Shown here: positions 1-12,710 of the stretch, piece by piece | Layout: the number at the start of each line of letters is the position of its first letter | How positions within the stretch are numbered: position 1 is the stretch's first letter | Assembly: GCA_963814975.1 (NCBI GenBank) | Contig: CAWFFB010000022.1 | Coordinates: 1 to 64,000 of the forward strand | Direction of reading: 5' to 3' | DNA length: 64,000 bases | From: CAVUXJ01 sp963814975 | GTDB lineage: Bacteria > Acidobacteriota > Vicinamibacteria > Vicinamibacterales > CAVVIG01 | The notes under the pieces: generated by a model | The model's input: only the letters and a program-made list of their open reading frames with translations | What the model was told of the DNA's origin: nothing | Databases searched by the model: none | Translations under genes and position numbers: made by a program

Positions 1-68
1 AATACCGGGCTCGAACCGGTGACCTCCTGGATGCAAACCAGGCGCTCTCCCAGCTGAGCTAATTCCCC
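1..68 (-). tRNA. tRNA-Ala(TGC), 3' end cut by window edge
   Basis: Read on the minus strand, a 7-base acceptor arm begins at 68 (GGGGAAT), followed by TA and a D-arm stem GCTC/GAGC. The anticodon arm is CCTGG-TTTGCAT-CCAGG, giving anticodon TGC (alanine). The T-arm contains TTCGAGC. The last acceptor bases, the discriminator and CCA lie left of position 1. It follows tRNA-Ile in the 16S-23S spacer, the usual bacterial Ile-Ala pair, so 23S rRNA should lie just outside the window. Confidence 0.95.
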
Positions 69-176
69 GTATTGAATTGAATGGTGCTTGTATCGCGCGA
101 CGGAAGGATGGTCAGGAGTGTGACGTCCGAACTAGCCTTCTCGCGCTAGGCACTACACAATACTCGCTCCTTTAGC

Positions 177-253
<77 letters not shown>

Positions 254-260
254 AGGTACT

Positions 261-272
261 CTTCAAAGAACC
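261..272 (-). promoter_or_regulatory. boxA-like antitermination element in the rRNA spacer
   Basis: Minus-strand GGTTCTTTGAAG resembles the rRNA boxA core (TGYTCTTTRAAMA). It lies between 16S and tRNA-Ile, where a second boxA serving the 23S part of the operon is often found, and repeats most of the leader copy at 2164-2176. The function is inferred from position and similarity. Confidence 0.55.
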
Positions 273-279
273 TTTTGCC

Positions 280-308
280 GGTTCCTTCAAAACTAGATAG
301 GCGTGCAA
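280..308 (-). other. rRNA processing stalk, 3' arm (trailer of 16S)
   Basis: The bases at 280-308 are nearly the reverse complement of the leader arm at 2148-2177. In the transcript, leader (GGTTCTTTGAAAACTAGATA...) and trailer (...TATCTAGTTTTGAAGGAACC) pair over about 28 bases with few mismatches, enclosing 16S. This is the geometry of the long stem cut by RNase III during pre-16S maturation; cleavage here is inferred. Confidence 0.7.
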
Positions 309-353
309 TTCACACAACCCTGAAAACCAGATCGATCTTTAGAGATAAATCTC

Positions 354-1911
<1,558 letters not shown>

Positions 1912-2147
1912 GGTCGTCGCCCCTCCAAACGCCCGCTTGCGCGGGCGCCCTTCAGGGTCAACTCGTTAACGCGAGGCCGATTGTTTTGGCTCTTGCGTTG
2001 TTCAATCCGTTCGTTTGGTAAGTGGTTCGCCGCCAGTCGCCTTCGCACGGACTGACAACTCCGGTCGACCGATTCCGCGACGCCACCCGCTGATTCTCAT
2101 CGTTGACACGCGAGCGTGAGCTCGCGCATTAACAGGGCTGTGTGTGC

Positions 2148-2177
2148 TTGCACGCACTATCTAGTTTTCAAAGAACC
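2148..2177 (-). other. rRNA processing stalk, 5' arm (16S leader)
   Basis: Leader arm that pairs with the trailer arm at 280-308. It also contains the boxA-like GTTCTTTGAAAAC (2164-2176), so the antitermination element and the processing stem share sequence. It lies about 240 bases upstream of the 16S 5' end. Confidence 0.7.
2164..2176 (-). promoter_or_regulatory. leader boxA of the rRNA operon
   Basis: Minus-strand GTTCTTTGAAAAC closely matches the boxA consensus recognised by NusB/S10 antitermination complexes in rRNA leaders. It lies downstream of both predicted promoters and upstream of 16S, as expected. Confidence 0.65.
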
Positions 2178-2309
2178 GACCGCCGACGCGCCCAAGGCGC
2201 CTCGCCGACGAGTGTTTGGGGTATCCGGACATCCCGGTCCCACCGTCCGGGTCGCCGCCCGGATGGCCTCGCCGCTTGTCGGAAGCGGCTCGTTTAGGGG
2301 AACCTTCTG

Positions 2310-2338
2310 AGGTTACTAGAGCCAGCCGCCTCTGTCAA
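2310..2338 (-). promoter_or_regulatory. predicted rRNA promoter (downstream copy)
   Basis: Minus-strand TTGACA (2333-2338), a 17-base spacer, then TAACCT (2310-2315). The -35 is a perfect consensus match and the spacing is ideal for the housekeeping sigma factor. It lies about 400 bases upstream of 16S, with a second similar promoter 168 bases further upstream. Confidence 0.65.
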
Positions 2339-2477
2339 CCACAAATCGAATCCTAGCCGTTGAGGTTGAACAGGGCGAAATTGACCTCTGGAAATGCTGC
2401 TGCTTGAAGAACCTGGCAGTCGCTTCCGGATGACTCACGTACCCGCGCGCACCCTCGTCCGTTCCGAACGTCCGTCC

Positions 2478-2506
2478 AGTCTAGAGGTACCTTCCCAGGC
2501 TGTCAA
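2478..2506 (-). promoter_or_regulatory. predicted rRNA promoter (upstream copy)
   Basis: Minus-strand TTGACA (2501-2506), a 17-base spacer, then TAGACT (2478-2483). Together with the element at 2310-2338 it forms a tandem pair with identical -35 hexamers and spacing, the usual P1/P2 arrangement of strongly expressed rRNA operons. The rest of 1912-2638 holds only leader RNA and untranscribed sequence; no protein gene is supported there. Confidence 0.65.
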
Positions 2507-2625
2507 GTTCAGCGGTGCGTGCAATCGCATGGAACTGAGATACACCGCGTCGCGCGACGCTCACGCCGCGATCGTGACTGAGCCAACGTGAGCGTTTCTG
2601 CTGAAAGCGGATCGCTGAGCGCAGT

Positions 2626-2641
2626 GGCTGAAAGCTGACTA
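2626..2641. repeat. short CTGAAAGCT-type intergenic repeat at the tyrS stop
   Basis: The bases at 2626-2640 read GGCTGAAAGCTGAC and run into the tyrS stop codon. The same words (CTGAAAGCTG, AGCTGAC) occur in the longer degenerate repeats at 12376-12436 and 21571-21632. This looks like the smallest member of that family. Confidence 0.4.
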
Positions 2642-3922
2642 CGTAAGCCGCACGAGATGATTCTGCTTTTGCCCCTTCCGCAACACGAACAGCCGCCCGC
2701 CGATCGCCTGCTCGCGCGTCAGCCGCGCCTGCGGATCCGACGCCCGCCGGTTATTCACGTACACACCACCCGACAGCACCAGGCGCCGCGCTTCGCTCTT
2801 CGACGGAGCGAGCTGCACGCGCGCAAGGAGATCGACCAGCCCAATCCCAGGCGGATCGACATCCGTGGTCGGCAATTCCGTCGACGGCACATCCTCGAAG
2901 ACGGCCAGCACGTCCTCAACCGCAAGCTCCGCGATCCGTTCTCCGAACAACAGGCTCGAGGCTTGCTCGACCCGCACCACCTGCGTGGCGCCGTGCACGA
3001 GGCTGGTCACCTCATGCGCCAGCACGCGCTGCGCCTCGCGGCGCTCGGGGAACTCGCCGGTCGCCGCCTCGAGCGCCTCAATCTCACGCCGATCGAGGAA
3101 CGTGAAGCACTTCAGATAGGACACGACGTCGCGGTCCTCGACGTTCAGCCAGAACTGGTAGAAGCGGAAGGGCGAGGTGCGCGCCGCATCCAGCCACACG
3201 GTGCCTGCTTCGGTCTTGCCGAACTTCGTGCCCGACGCTGTCTTCATCAGCGGCCACACCAGACCGTGCGCCTTCTTGCCGCGCAGCTTGCGGATCAAGT
3301 CGATGCCGGCCGTGATGTTGCCCCACTGATCGCTGCCGCCCATCTGAACGGCGCAGCCGAAGCGATCGAACATTTGCAGGAAGTCGTAGGCCTGAAGGAC
3401 CAGATAACTGAATTCGGTGAACGAAATACCCTCTTCGCTCTCGAGTCGGCGGTTCACCGACTCCTTCTGCAGCATGTAATTGACGGTGAAATATTTGCCG
3501 GCGTCCCGCAGAAACGAGATCAGATCAATCGTGGCGAGCCAGTCCGCGTTGTTGACGATCCGCGCCGCTGGCGGACCGCCCGGCCGGGGGGTGAAGTCGA
3601 GAAAATGCTCCAACTGCGCGCGCACGCCGGCCACGTTCTCAACGATCCGCTCGGGCGAGAGCAGCACGCGCTCCTGCGACTTACCGCTCGGGTCGCCGAT
3701 CATCCCGGTACCGCCGCCCACGATGGCGATCGGGGAATGCCCGAATCGCTGCAGGCGCGCAAGGCCCATGACGGTGAGCAGCGATCCGACGTGAAGGCTT
3801 GGCGCCGTCGGATCGAAGCCGATATACGCGGTGACGGGCTTGTCCGCGAGCAACTCCGACAGCCCCTCGGTCGCATCGAACACCATCCCGCGCCACGTCA
3901 GCTCGTCAAAGAGATTGTCCAT
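2639..3922 (-). CDS. tyrS: tyrosyl-tRNA synthetase
   Basis: Class Ic aminoacyl-tRNA synthetase that charges tRNA-Tyr, cytoplasmic. The 427-residue length is typical. The HIGH-type signature is PSLHVGS (about residues 41-47) and the KMSKS-type loop reads KFGKT (about residue 230), the form found in the E. coli-like TyrS branch. The tyrosine-binding stretch QMGGSDQWGN lies just upstream. A C-terminal S4-like RNA-binding domain follows (SKSEARRLVLSGGVYVN). The ATG at 3922 is preferred to the TTG one codon upstream. Its promoter must lie in or beyond the repeat block that fills most of the gap to the divergent phosphoesterase gene. Confidence 0.97.
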   Translation of the reverse strand: MDNLFDELTWRGMVFDATEGLSELLADKPVTAYIGFDPTAPSLHVGSLLTVMGLARLQRFGHSPIAIVGGGTGMIGDPSGKSQERVLLSPERIVENVAGVRAQLEHFLDFTPRPGGPPAARIVNNADWLATIDLISFLRDAGKYFTVNYMLQKESVNRRLESEEGISFTEFSYLVLQAYDFLQMFDRFGCAVQMGGSDQWGNITAGIDLIRKLRGKKAHGLVWPLMKTASGTKFGKTEAGTVWLDAARTSPFRFYQFWLNVEDRDVVSYLKCFTFLDRREIEALEAATGEFPERREAQRVLAHEVTSLVHGATQVVRVEQASSLLFGERIAELAVEDVLAVFEDVPSTELPTTDVDPPGIGLVDLLARVQLAPSKSEARRLVLSGGVYVNNRRASDPQARLTREQAIGGRLFVLRKGQKQNHLVRLT

Positions 3923-3927
3923 CAACC

Positions 3928-4142
3928 GTTCTACGCTGCTCGTACGTTACGTTCTGCGTGCGACGTTCTACGTTACGTGCGACGTTCCGCGTGCCACGTT
4001 CCGCGTGCCACGTTCTACGCGCTACGTGCCCCGTGCCGCGCTCCATGTCGCTGTGTTTAGAACGTCGAACGCAGAACGTCGAACGTCAGAACGTCGAACG
4101 TCGAACGCAGAACGGCGAACGAAGAACGGCGAACGGAGAACG
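3928..4142. repeat. 7-bp tandem repeats in two mirror-image arms
   Basis: From about 3928 to 4050 the plus strand is built of near-7-base units beginning CGT (cgttcta, cgtgcga, cgttccg, cgtgcca). From 4060 to 4142 it is built of GAACGNN units (gaacgtc, gaacgca, gaacggc, gaacgaa). GAACG is the reverse complement of CGTTC, so the two arms can fold into one long imperfect hairpin. The block fills nearly all of the space between the divergent tyrS and phosphoesterase starts. It is not a CRISPR: units are far too short and there are no spacers. Confidence 0.85.
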
Positions 4143-4158
4143 ATTACTATATCAGTCG

Positions 4159-4980
4159 ATGGCGATCAGCCGACGCACCCTGCTGAAGGGCTTCGCGGCC
4201 AGCGGTATTGGGGCTGCGACGGGCGCCGGCGCGTACGGCTATCTGTACGGGCGTGGCGCCCTCGAGCTCACGCGCGCGACCCTTCCGGTCGATCATCTGC
4301 CGCCTGGCCTGGCCGGCTTTCGAATCGGCCTGATGACCGACATCCATCGAAGCCGTTGGGTCTCGGCCGAGGATGTCTCGAAAGCCGTCCGCCTCTTGAT
4401 GGCGGAAGCGCCGGATCTCATCGTGATCGGGGGCGATTACGTTACGTGGGGGGACCGGCAATACGTCGGTGCGTCCGCCGACGCGCTCGGCGCCCTTCAC
4501 GCGCCGCACGGCGTGTTTGGCATCCTGGGCAACCACGACGACGACCATGACATGCCGGCGGCGCTCATCGCGCGCGGTGTCGAGATGCTGAAGGATGCCA
4601 GAACCCGTCTGACCATCGGCCGCGACACCCTCGAGCTTGCCGGAATCCGCTACTGGACCAGGCGCGCAGTCGATGTCGCCGCGGTGTTACGGGGGGCAAA
4701 GGGGCCGCTGGTGCTGCTGGCGCACGACCCCCGCCGGTTGACGGAAGCCGCGGCTCTCGGCGTGCCGCTCGTCCTCTCAGGGCATACCCACGGGGGACAG
4801 GTGGTCCTCCCGGTGGTGGGCGCTGTGGCAGCCAGGAAATTTCCGGTCGTGGCGGGCGTCGCGCGCCAGGAACGCACGACGATATTCGTGAGCCGCGGCA
4901 TCGGCACGGTATACGTACCGGTGCGAATCAACTGCCCGCCTGAAGTCGCCTTGTTGACGCTCCATCCGGCGGCCGAATGA
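4159..4980 (+). CDS. Tat-exported metallophosphoesterase (YkuE/YaeI-like)
   Basis: A 273-residue calcineurin-like phosphoesterase. The N-terminus has a twin-arginine signal (SRRTLLKGFAASG), so export in folded form is likely. Metal-binding motifs appear in order: TDIH, GGDYV, GNHDD, AHDP and GHTHGGQ. These match the family containing YkuE and YaeI, some members of which cleave UDP-2,3-diacylglucosamine or other phosphoesters; the substrate here is not known. The reading frame is open further upstream into the repeat block, but the ATG at 4159 puts the Tat signal right at the N-terminus. Its 3' end overlaps purN (opposite strand) by 53 bases. Confidence 0.9.
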   Translation: MAISRRTLLKGFAASGIGAATGAGAYGYLYGRGALELTRATLPVDHLPPGLAGFRIGLMTDIHRSRWVSAEDVSKAVRLLMAEAPDLIVIGGDYVTWGDRQYVGASADALGALHAPHGVFGILGNHDDDHDMPAALIARGVEMLKDARTRLTIGRDTLELAGIRYWTRRAVDVAAVLRGAKGPLVLLAHDPRRLTEAAALGVPLVLSGHTHGGQVVLPVVGAVAARKFPVVAGVARQERTTIFVSRGIGTVYVPVRINCPPEVALLTLHPAAE

Positions 4981-5611
4981 ACCGCCGGCCCTGCAGCTCC
5001 CAGCCTCCCTCGAGCACGAGCCGTATCGCTTCAGGGTAGATCCGATGTTCCTCGACGAGGATTCGTGCCGACAAGGTTTCCACCGTATCGGCATCGAGCA
5101 CCGGGACGGCGGCCTGAAGCACGATTGGGCCAGTATCGAGCTCCGGCGCCACGAGATGCACCGTCGCGCCGCTCACGCGCACGCCGTGCTCGAGAGCCTG
5201 CCGCTGCGCGTCGAGGCCCGGAAACGCGGGCAGAAGCGACGGGTGCATGTTGAGAATGCGATTCGGGAACGCCTCGAGCAACGGCGCGCGGATCCGCCGC
5301 ATGAAACCAGCGAGACAGACGAGCCCGACATCGCGATCCTTCAGGAGCCTGACGATCAGGCGATCGTAATCGTCGGGGCCGGAGCAATCACCCGGCCGAA
5401 GATACATGGCTTCGATCTTCGCGGCTCGCGCGCGCGACAGCGCGTGGGCTTCGGCCCGATTCGAGATCACAATCGCGACCGTCGCGTCGAGTTCCGCGCG
5501 GGCAGACGCGTCGATGATCGACTGGAGGTTGCTGCCGCGCCCGGAGACGAGAACGGCGAGTCGGTGCGTCAAATGGGGACGGGGAGATTCTTCAGGCACT
5601 GAGTGTGCCAC
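4928..5611 (-). CDS. purN: phosphoribosylglycinamide formyltransferase
   Basis: Transfers a formyl group from 10-formyl-THF to GAR, step 3 of purine synthesis. The 227-residue protein has the N-terminal loop LVSGRGSNLQ, the formyl-transfer signature with catalytic Asn and His (ILNMHPSLLPAFPG) and the downstream VHLVAPELDTGPIV with the conserved Asp. The GTG at 5611 follows an AGGTCGGGG-like ribosome site. It is the last gene of the minus-strand pur operon, about 100 bases after purM, and overlaps the convergent phosphoesterase gene by 53 bases. Confidence 0.95.
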   Translation of the reverse strand: MAHSVPEESPRPHLTHRLAVLVSGRGSNLQSIIDASARAELDATVAIVISNRAEAHALSRARAAKIEAMYLRPGDCSGPDDYDRLIVRLLKDRDVGLVCLAGFMRRIRAPLLEAFPNRILNMHPSLLPAFPGLDAQRQALEHGVRVSGATVHLVAPELDTGPIVLQAAVPVLDADTVETLSARILVEEHRIYPEAIRLVLEGGWELQGRRFIRPPDGASTRRLQAGS

Positions 5612-5712
5612 CCCGACCTGACGGAAAAGGCCTCATGCCCAGGTCCGCCCGGCGAGACTGGCGATATCCCGTCTCGCGCTGGAAGTTTGGCGGTTAGACG
5701 TGCCTCGCCTTT

Positions 5713-6737
<1,025 letters not shown>

Positions 6738-6738
<1 letters not shown>

Positions 6739-7979
6739 CAGAAGTCCAGTCTGCCGATCAAGGTCTGCATCAGATCGCGTGCCGGCGCCGCCTCGGGCGC
6801 CGCCCAATAGGTGCGTCGCGCGAAGGAAAAGAACCGCTCCTTCTCAAAATCCTCCTCGAGCATGTCAAAGCCTTCCGCCAGGAGCGTAATCGCCTCGTCG
6901 CGGGCCTGATGCTTCTCGAGCAGCGGCACCATCAGCGCGGTGTTGCGCATGGCGATCATCGCCAGCGCAAGTGCGATGGGGGAGCGGGCGGGATCGCGCG
7001 CGGGAATGCCCACCTCGAACAGCGCCTCGACGGCCGTCGTGCGACCCCACAGCCCCAGCGCACCGAGGCCGGCCGCCGCGGCACGCAGCAGCTCCTGAAA
7101 CCCGGGATTGCGGTCGCCGAATTTCAGCGTCTCGACCAGATACGGCTCGTGCGATGCGCAGTTGACCCCGAGAAGACAGATGCCGGCAGCCACCGACGGC
7201 TGTCGGGCTTGCGGCGCGCTGCGCTGAAGCGCGGCCAGCGTCTCGAGCGCGCGCTTGTCGCCAATCTTGCCGAGCGCAACGGCGGCATCATCTTGAAGGG
7301 GCCCATCCAGCTTCGCGATGGCCGTAAGAGCGTCGAACGCGTATTGAGCCTTGTAATCGCCGAGCGCCTCGATCACCGCGCTGCGGAAGAAATCCTCGCC
7401 GCGCCCGGCCTCCCGCGCCAGCACCGGTTGAACGCGGGCGTCGGCGCCGAGGGCGGCGAGCGCGCGCACCAACGCGGGCCGGACAAACTCCCCCTGCTCC
7501 TTCTCCATTGCGGTCAGCAGAGTGGGTACCATGCGCGGATCGGAATTGTGCTCGAAGAAAAGGTAGGCAACCGTGCGCAGGCGGTCGTTGGGGCTGGTCA
7601 GCGACTCGCGCATCGCGTCGACGGTCCGGGGATCGTTGAACCCTGTCAGCAGGACCAGCGCGCGATACCGCACATAACCGTCGGCGTGCTCGGCCACCGC
7701 ACGCAGCAACGCCGGCACGGCCTGCGATCCCGCAGTCCGGCGGACGGTGCGCGAAGCTGCCGTGCGTGACGGGTAGTCGAGATCGCCGAGCTTGTCGATG
7801 GCGGCTTGAAGCTGCGCCGGAGACGTGGCCTGCGGCGCGGAGGGTTCCTGCCCGCGTGCCGGGCGCTCGAACAGGCCGACGAGCAAGCTCACGGCGCACA
7901 GGATTGTGACGAGCGGTGCAGTGCGTCCGACCTTTGATGTACTCGGCATCGGTTGCCGTAAATCCGCGGCGCTAGGCAT
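6738..7979 (-). CDS. exported HEAT-repeat protein within the pur operon
   Basis: About 413 residues. The N-terminus has a hydrophobic segment (VTILCAVSLLVGLF) followed by ARGQEPS, which looks like a cleavable signal peptide or membrane anchor. The rest is a series of about eight helical HEAT-like units with motifs such as ALGDYKAQYAFDALTAI and ALGKIGDKRALETLAAL. No catalytic motif is visible; such proteins usually act as scaffolds. It lies 3 bases after purF and overlaps purM by one base, so it is co-transcribed with purine genes, although nothing in the sequence shows a purine role. Confidence 0.75.
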
Positions 7980-7982
7980 GAC

Positions 7983-9407
<1,425 letters not shown>

Positions 9408-9425
9408 TTCGTCACGCGCCGCGAC

Positions 9426-11664
9426 TCAGGCGACGCGCTTCGCGAAATACCGCCCGATCGTACTCGACCACACACGCTCGGCGTCGGTCACCGGCATGTC
9501 GACAACCACCCGGCCGTCGACGGCGATGCGGAGCAGGTTACCGCCTGTTTCTCCAACGACCCGCGCCGGCACGCGCGCCGCCGCCGCCCGTTGAAGCACC
9601 TCGGTGACCTGATCGGACGACAGCGACACGATCACGCGAGAGGCTGTTTCACCGAACAGCGCCGCCACCTCGTTGATCCTCGGGTCGCTCGAAACGCTCA
9701 CTCCTTCAATGGATACCTCCGCGCCGATGCCAGCTCCGCCGAAACAGCACTCGGCGAGCGCGACTGCGAGGCCGCCGTCGGAACAGTCGTGAGCTGAACG
9801 AATCAATCGGGCGTCAGCCAGCGTCACGAGGAGATCCTGAAGCGCGCGCTCGGCCTTCAAGTCGAGCTCTGGCGGTGCGCCTCGCACCAGGCTGTGGACC
9901 ACCTTCAGATACTCGGTGCCGCCCAGTTCACCCCGCCCCGTCGCCCAACAGCACGATGATGTGGCCGGCGCCCTGAAAACGACCGGCCAGAGCGCGATCG
10001 GCGTGTTCGAGGAGGCCAACCACGCCGATGACCGGCGTCGGGTCGATCGCGCGCCCATCGGTCTCGTTGTACAAACTGACGTTTCCGCCGGTGATCGGGA
10101 CACCGAGGGCGCGACACGCCTCGCCGACCCCCTCGACGGCCTTCGCAAACTGCCACATGATCGACGGCCGCTCGGGATTCCCGAAGTTGAGGCAGTTGGT
10201 GGCCCCGAGCGGGCGCGCCCCGGCGCACGCGACATTCCTGGCCGCCTCGGCCACGGCCAGCATCGCGCCGCGGTACGGATCCAGATAGCAGTAGCGGCCG
10301 TTGCCGTCGACCGAAAGCGCCAACGCCCGATCGGTTCCCTTGAGGCGGACCACGCCGGCGCCGAGTCCAGGCAGCTTCACGGTATTGGTCTGCACCATGT
10401 GATCGTACTGCCGGTATGCCCACTCCTTGCTCGCGATCGTCGGCGAGCCGACCAGCATCAGCAGTGCGTCGTTGCCGGAAGGCACCTTCTCGAGAGCGTT
10501 GAGATCGAGCGACTGAACGCTCTTCAGGTACGAAGGGGGCTCCATCGGACGGCGATACACCGGCGCCTCGTCGGTCAACGCGCCGTTGGGGATCTCGGCG
10601 ACGATCCGGCCGCGATCCTTCACCCGAAGCAGGCCGTCGCCGGTGACCTCGCCGATGCGCACCGCGTGCAGATCCCATTTGTCGAAGATCCGCTCCACCT
10701 CGGCCTCACGTCCCCTCTTGACGACGAGCAGCATCCGTTCCTGCGACTCCGACAGCATGATTTCGTACGGCGTCATGCCGCTCTCGCGCTGTGGCACGAG
10801 CGACACGTCGATTTCGACGCCGGCGCCGCCGCGCGATCCCATTTCCGTGGTCGAACAGGTCAGCCCGGCCGCCCCCATGTCCTGAATGCCAACGAGCGTG
10901 TCGGTCTTCATCACCTCGAGACAGGCTTCGAGCAGCAGCTTTTCCATGAAGGGGTCGCCGACCTGAACGGCCGGCCGCTTTTCGGCGGACGTGTCGTCGA
11001 ATTCAGCAGAGGCCATGGTGGCGCCGTGAATCCCGTCCCGTCCGGTCTTCGCGCCGACGTAGTACACCGCATTCCCGGCACCTGATGCGACACCCTTGAT
11101 GAGGTCCGCGGCTCTCGCAATCCCGAGGCAGAACACGTTCACCAGGGGATTGCCGGCGTACGAAGGTTCGAACGCGATTTCCCCGCCGACGGTCGGAATG
11201 CCGATGCTGTTGCCGTATCCGGCGATGCCGGCGACAACCCCTTCCAGCAGACGCGGCGTGGCCGCGCCGTCGAGAGGGCCGAACCGCAGCGAGTTCATCA
11301 GAGCGATCGGCCGTGCGCCCATGGTGAAAATGTCCCGGATAATCCCACCAACGCCGGTCGCAGCGCCCTGATACGGCTCGATGAACGAGGGATGATTATG
11401 CGACTCGATCTTGAAGACGGCCGCGAGCCCTTCGCCGATGTCGATGGCGCCGGCATTTTCACCGGGGCCCTGCAGCACCTGAGGTCCCTCGGTTGGCAGC
11501 GTCCGCAGATGGACCCGTGAGCTCTTGTAGCTGCAGTGCTCGGACCACATCACCGAGAAAATCCCCAGCTCGGTCAGGTTCGGCTCACGGCCGAGGGCTG
11601 TGACGATGCGCTCGTACTCGTCGGCCTTGAGGCCATGACGTTGCAGAACCTGCGGATCGATCAT
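9426..11664 (-). CDS. purL: phosphoribosylformylglycinamidine synthase subunit PurL (one frameshift near 9930)
   Basis: Converts FGAR to FGAM with ammonia from PurQ. The N-terminal part (11664 down to about 9928, 578 residues) has the ATP-binding SEHCSYKSSR and the FKIESHNHPS and NCLNFGNPE stretches. The C-terminal part (about 9940 to 9426) continues in another frame from GELGGTEYLK through SDGGLAVALAECCFGGAG. The two parts join at GCGGGGTGA: removing one G turns the premature TGA into GGTGAA and restores the family sequence GELGG. Combined length (about 745 residues) matches PurL. A base-calling indel in the G run is likelier than a mutation, because the rest of the operon is intact. The ATG overlaps the purQ stop by 4 bases. 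Confidence 0.92.
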
Positions 11665-12374
11665 GCCTGCGCGACCAGCGCACCCGATTTCAACGACTGA
11701 ACCACGGATTCAAGAATGATCAAGCCGTCGGTACTGCCGAGGACCGATTCGCAGGCCCGCTCTGGATGCGGCATGAGACCGACCACGTTCCGCCTTTCGT
11801 TGCACAGGCCCGCAATAGCTGCCGCCGAGCCGTTCGGATTCGCGGCATCGGTGGCCTCGCCCTCCCGCGTGACGTAGCGAAACACCACCTGCCGGTTCCT
11901 CTCGAGGCGTTCGATCACATCCGGCTCCGCGAAGTAGTTGCCTTCGCCGTGCGCAATCGGGATCCTCAGCACCTGGCCCTTCCGGCAGGCAGACGTGAAC
12001 GGGGTATCGGTCTGCTCGACGCGGACATGAACGTGCTCGCATCGAAACTTCAGGCCGCGATTTCTCAGCATGGCGCCCGGCAGAAGTCCAGCCTCGAGGA
12101 GCACCTGAAACCCGTTACAGATGCCGAGCACCGGCCCGCCGCGGGCCGCGAAGGCCTGCACTTCCCGCATGATCGGCGAGAACCGCGCCATCGCGCCGCA
12201 CCGCAGATAGTCGCCGTGCGCGAAGCCGCCGGGCAGAACGACCGCGTCCGCGCCTTTGAGATCGACCTCCTTGTGCCAGATGCACTCGGCCTGTTCGCCG
12301 AGGACGTCCCTGATCGCATGGTACGCGTCCTGATCGCAGTTCGAGCCGGGAAAGGTGATAACGGCAAATTTCAT
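11661..12374 (-). CDS. purQ: phosphoribosylformylglycinamidine synthase subunit PurQ
   Basis: Glutaminase subunit that feeds ammonia to PurL. The 237-residue class I glutamine amidotransferase has the nucleophile Cys in GICNGFQVL, the N-terminal FPGSNCDQD and GGFAHGDYLRCGA, and a C-terminal His/Glu pair in MPHPERA. ATGA overlap with purL gives coupled translation. A repeat-rich gap (12376-12436) separates it from purS upstream. Confidence 0.96.
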   Translation of the reverse strand: MKFAVITFPGSNCDQDAYHAIRDVLGEQAECIWHKEVDLKGADAVVLPGGFAHGDYLRCGAMARFSPIMREVQAFAARGGPVLGICNGFQVLLEAGLLPGAMLRNRGLKFRCEHVHVRVEQTDTPFTSACRKGQVLRIPIAHGEGNYFAEPDVIERLERNRQVVFRYVTREGEATDAANPNGSAAAIAGLCNERRNVVGLMPHPERACESVLGSTDGLIILESVVQSLKSGALVAQA

Positions 12375-12375
12375 A

Positions 12376-12436
12376 CAAAGCTCTCAGCTCAGCTCTCAGC
12401 CGTCAGCTCTGATAGCTGAAAGCTGGCAGCTGGAAG
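12376..12436. repeat. degenerate AGCTCTCAG/CTGATAGCT repeats between purS and purQ
   Basis: About 60 bases made of variants of CTCAGCT and its complement (agctctcagctc, agctctcagcc, gatagctgaaagctgg). A purine/pyrimidine switch near 12410 gives it inverted symmetry, so it can form an imperfect hairpin. The 5' edge lies a few bases upstream of the purQ start. It shares CTCTCAGCCG and GATAGCTGA with the block at 21571-21632. Confidence 0.6.
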
Positions 12437-12451
12437 GGACTCGAACTCGAC

Positions 12452-12691
12452 CTAGTCGATCTCCACCCGGTAGCTCTCGATGACCGGATTCGCGAGCAGC
12501 TTGTCGGCCACTTCCGATGCCAGCGCGCTGGCCTGCGCCGCCTCGGTGGTCGCCAGATCCAGCTCGAAGTACTTGCCCTGACGCACATCCTGGACGCCGC
12601 CGTAGCCGAGGGAATGCAGCGCCTCGGCGATGGTACGACCCTGCGGATCGAACACGGATGGCTTGAGCGTGACGAATACGCGTGCGCGCAT
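12452..12691 (-). CDS. purS: phosphoribosylformylglycinamidine synthase subunit PurS
   Basis: A 79-residue protein (MRARVFVTLKPSVFDPQG to VIESYRVEID) with the small PurS fold. It bridges PurL and PurQ in the FGAM synthase complex. Typical features are LKPSVFDPQGRTIAEAL, VRQGKYFEL and a C-terminal LLANPVIESYRVE. The ATG at 12691 is chosen; the open frame further upstream overlaps purB in another frame and is not supported. It lies 19 bases after purB. Confidence 0.93.
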   Translation of the reverse strand: MRARVFVTLKPSVFDPQGRTIAEALHSLGYGGVQDVRQGKYFELDLATTEAAQASALASEVADKLLANPVIESYRVEID

Positions 12692-12710
12692 CTTCCTCCT
12701 GACCGAGCGA

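Noticed and set aside
3928..4142. Possible CRISPR array
   Set aside because: Units are only about 7 bases, degenerate and without unique spacers; no cas gene is in the window.
3958..4158. Upstream extension of the phosphoesterase reading frame
   Set aside because: It translates the 7-bp repeat block into low-complexity sequence and would bury the Tat signal inside the protein.
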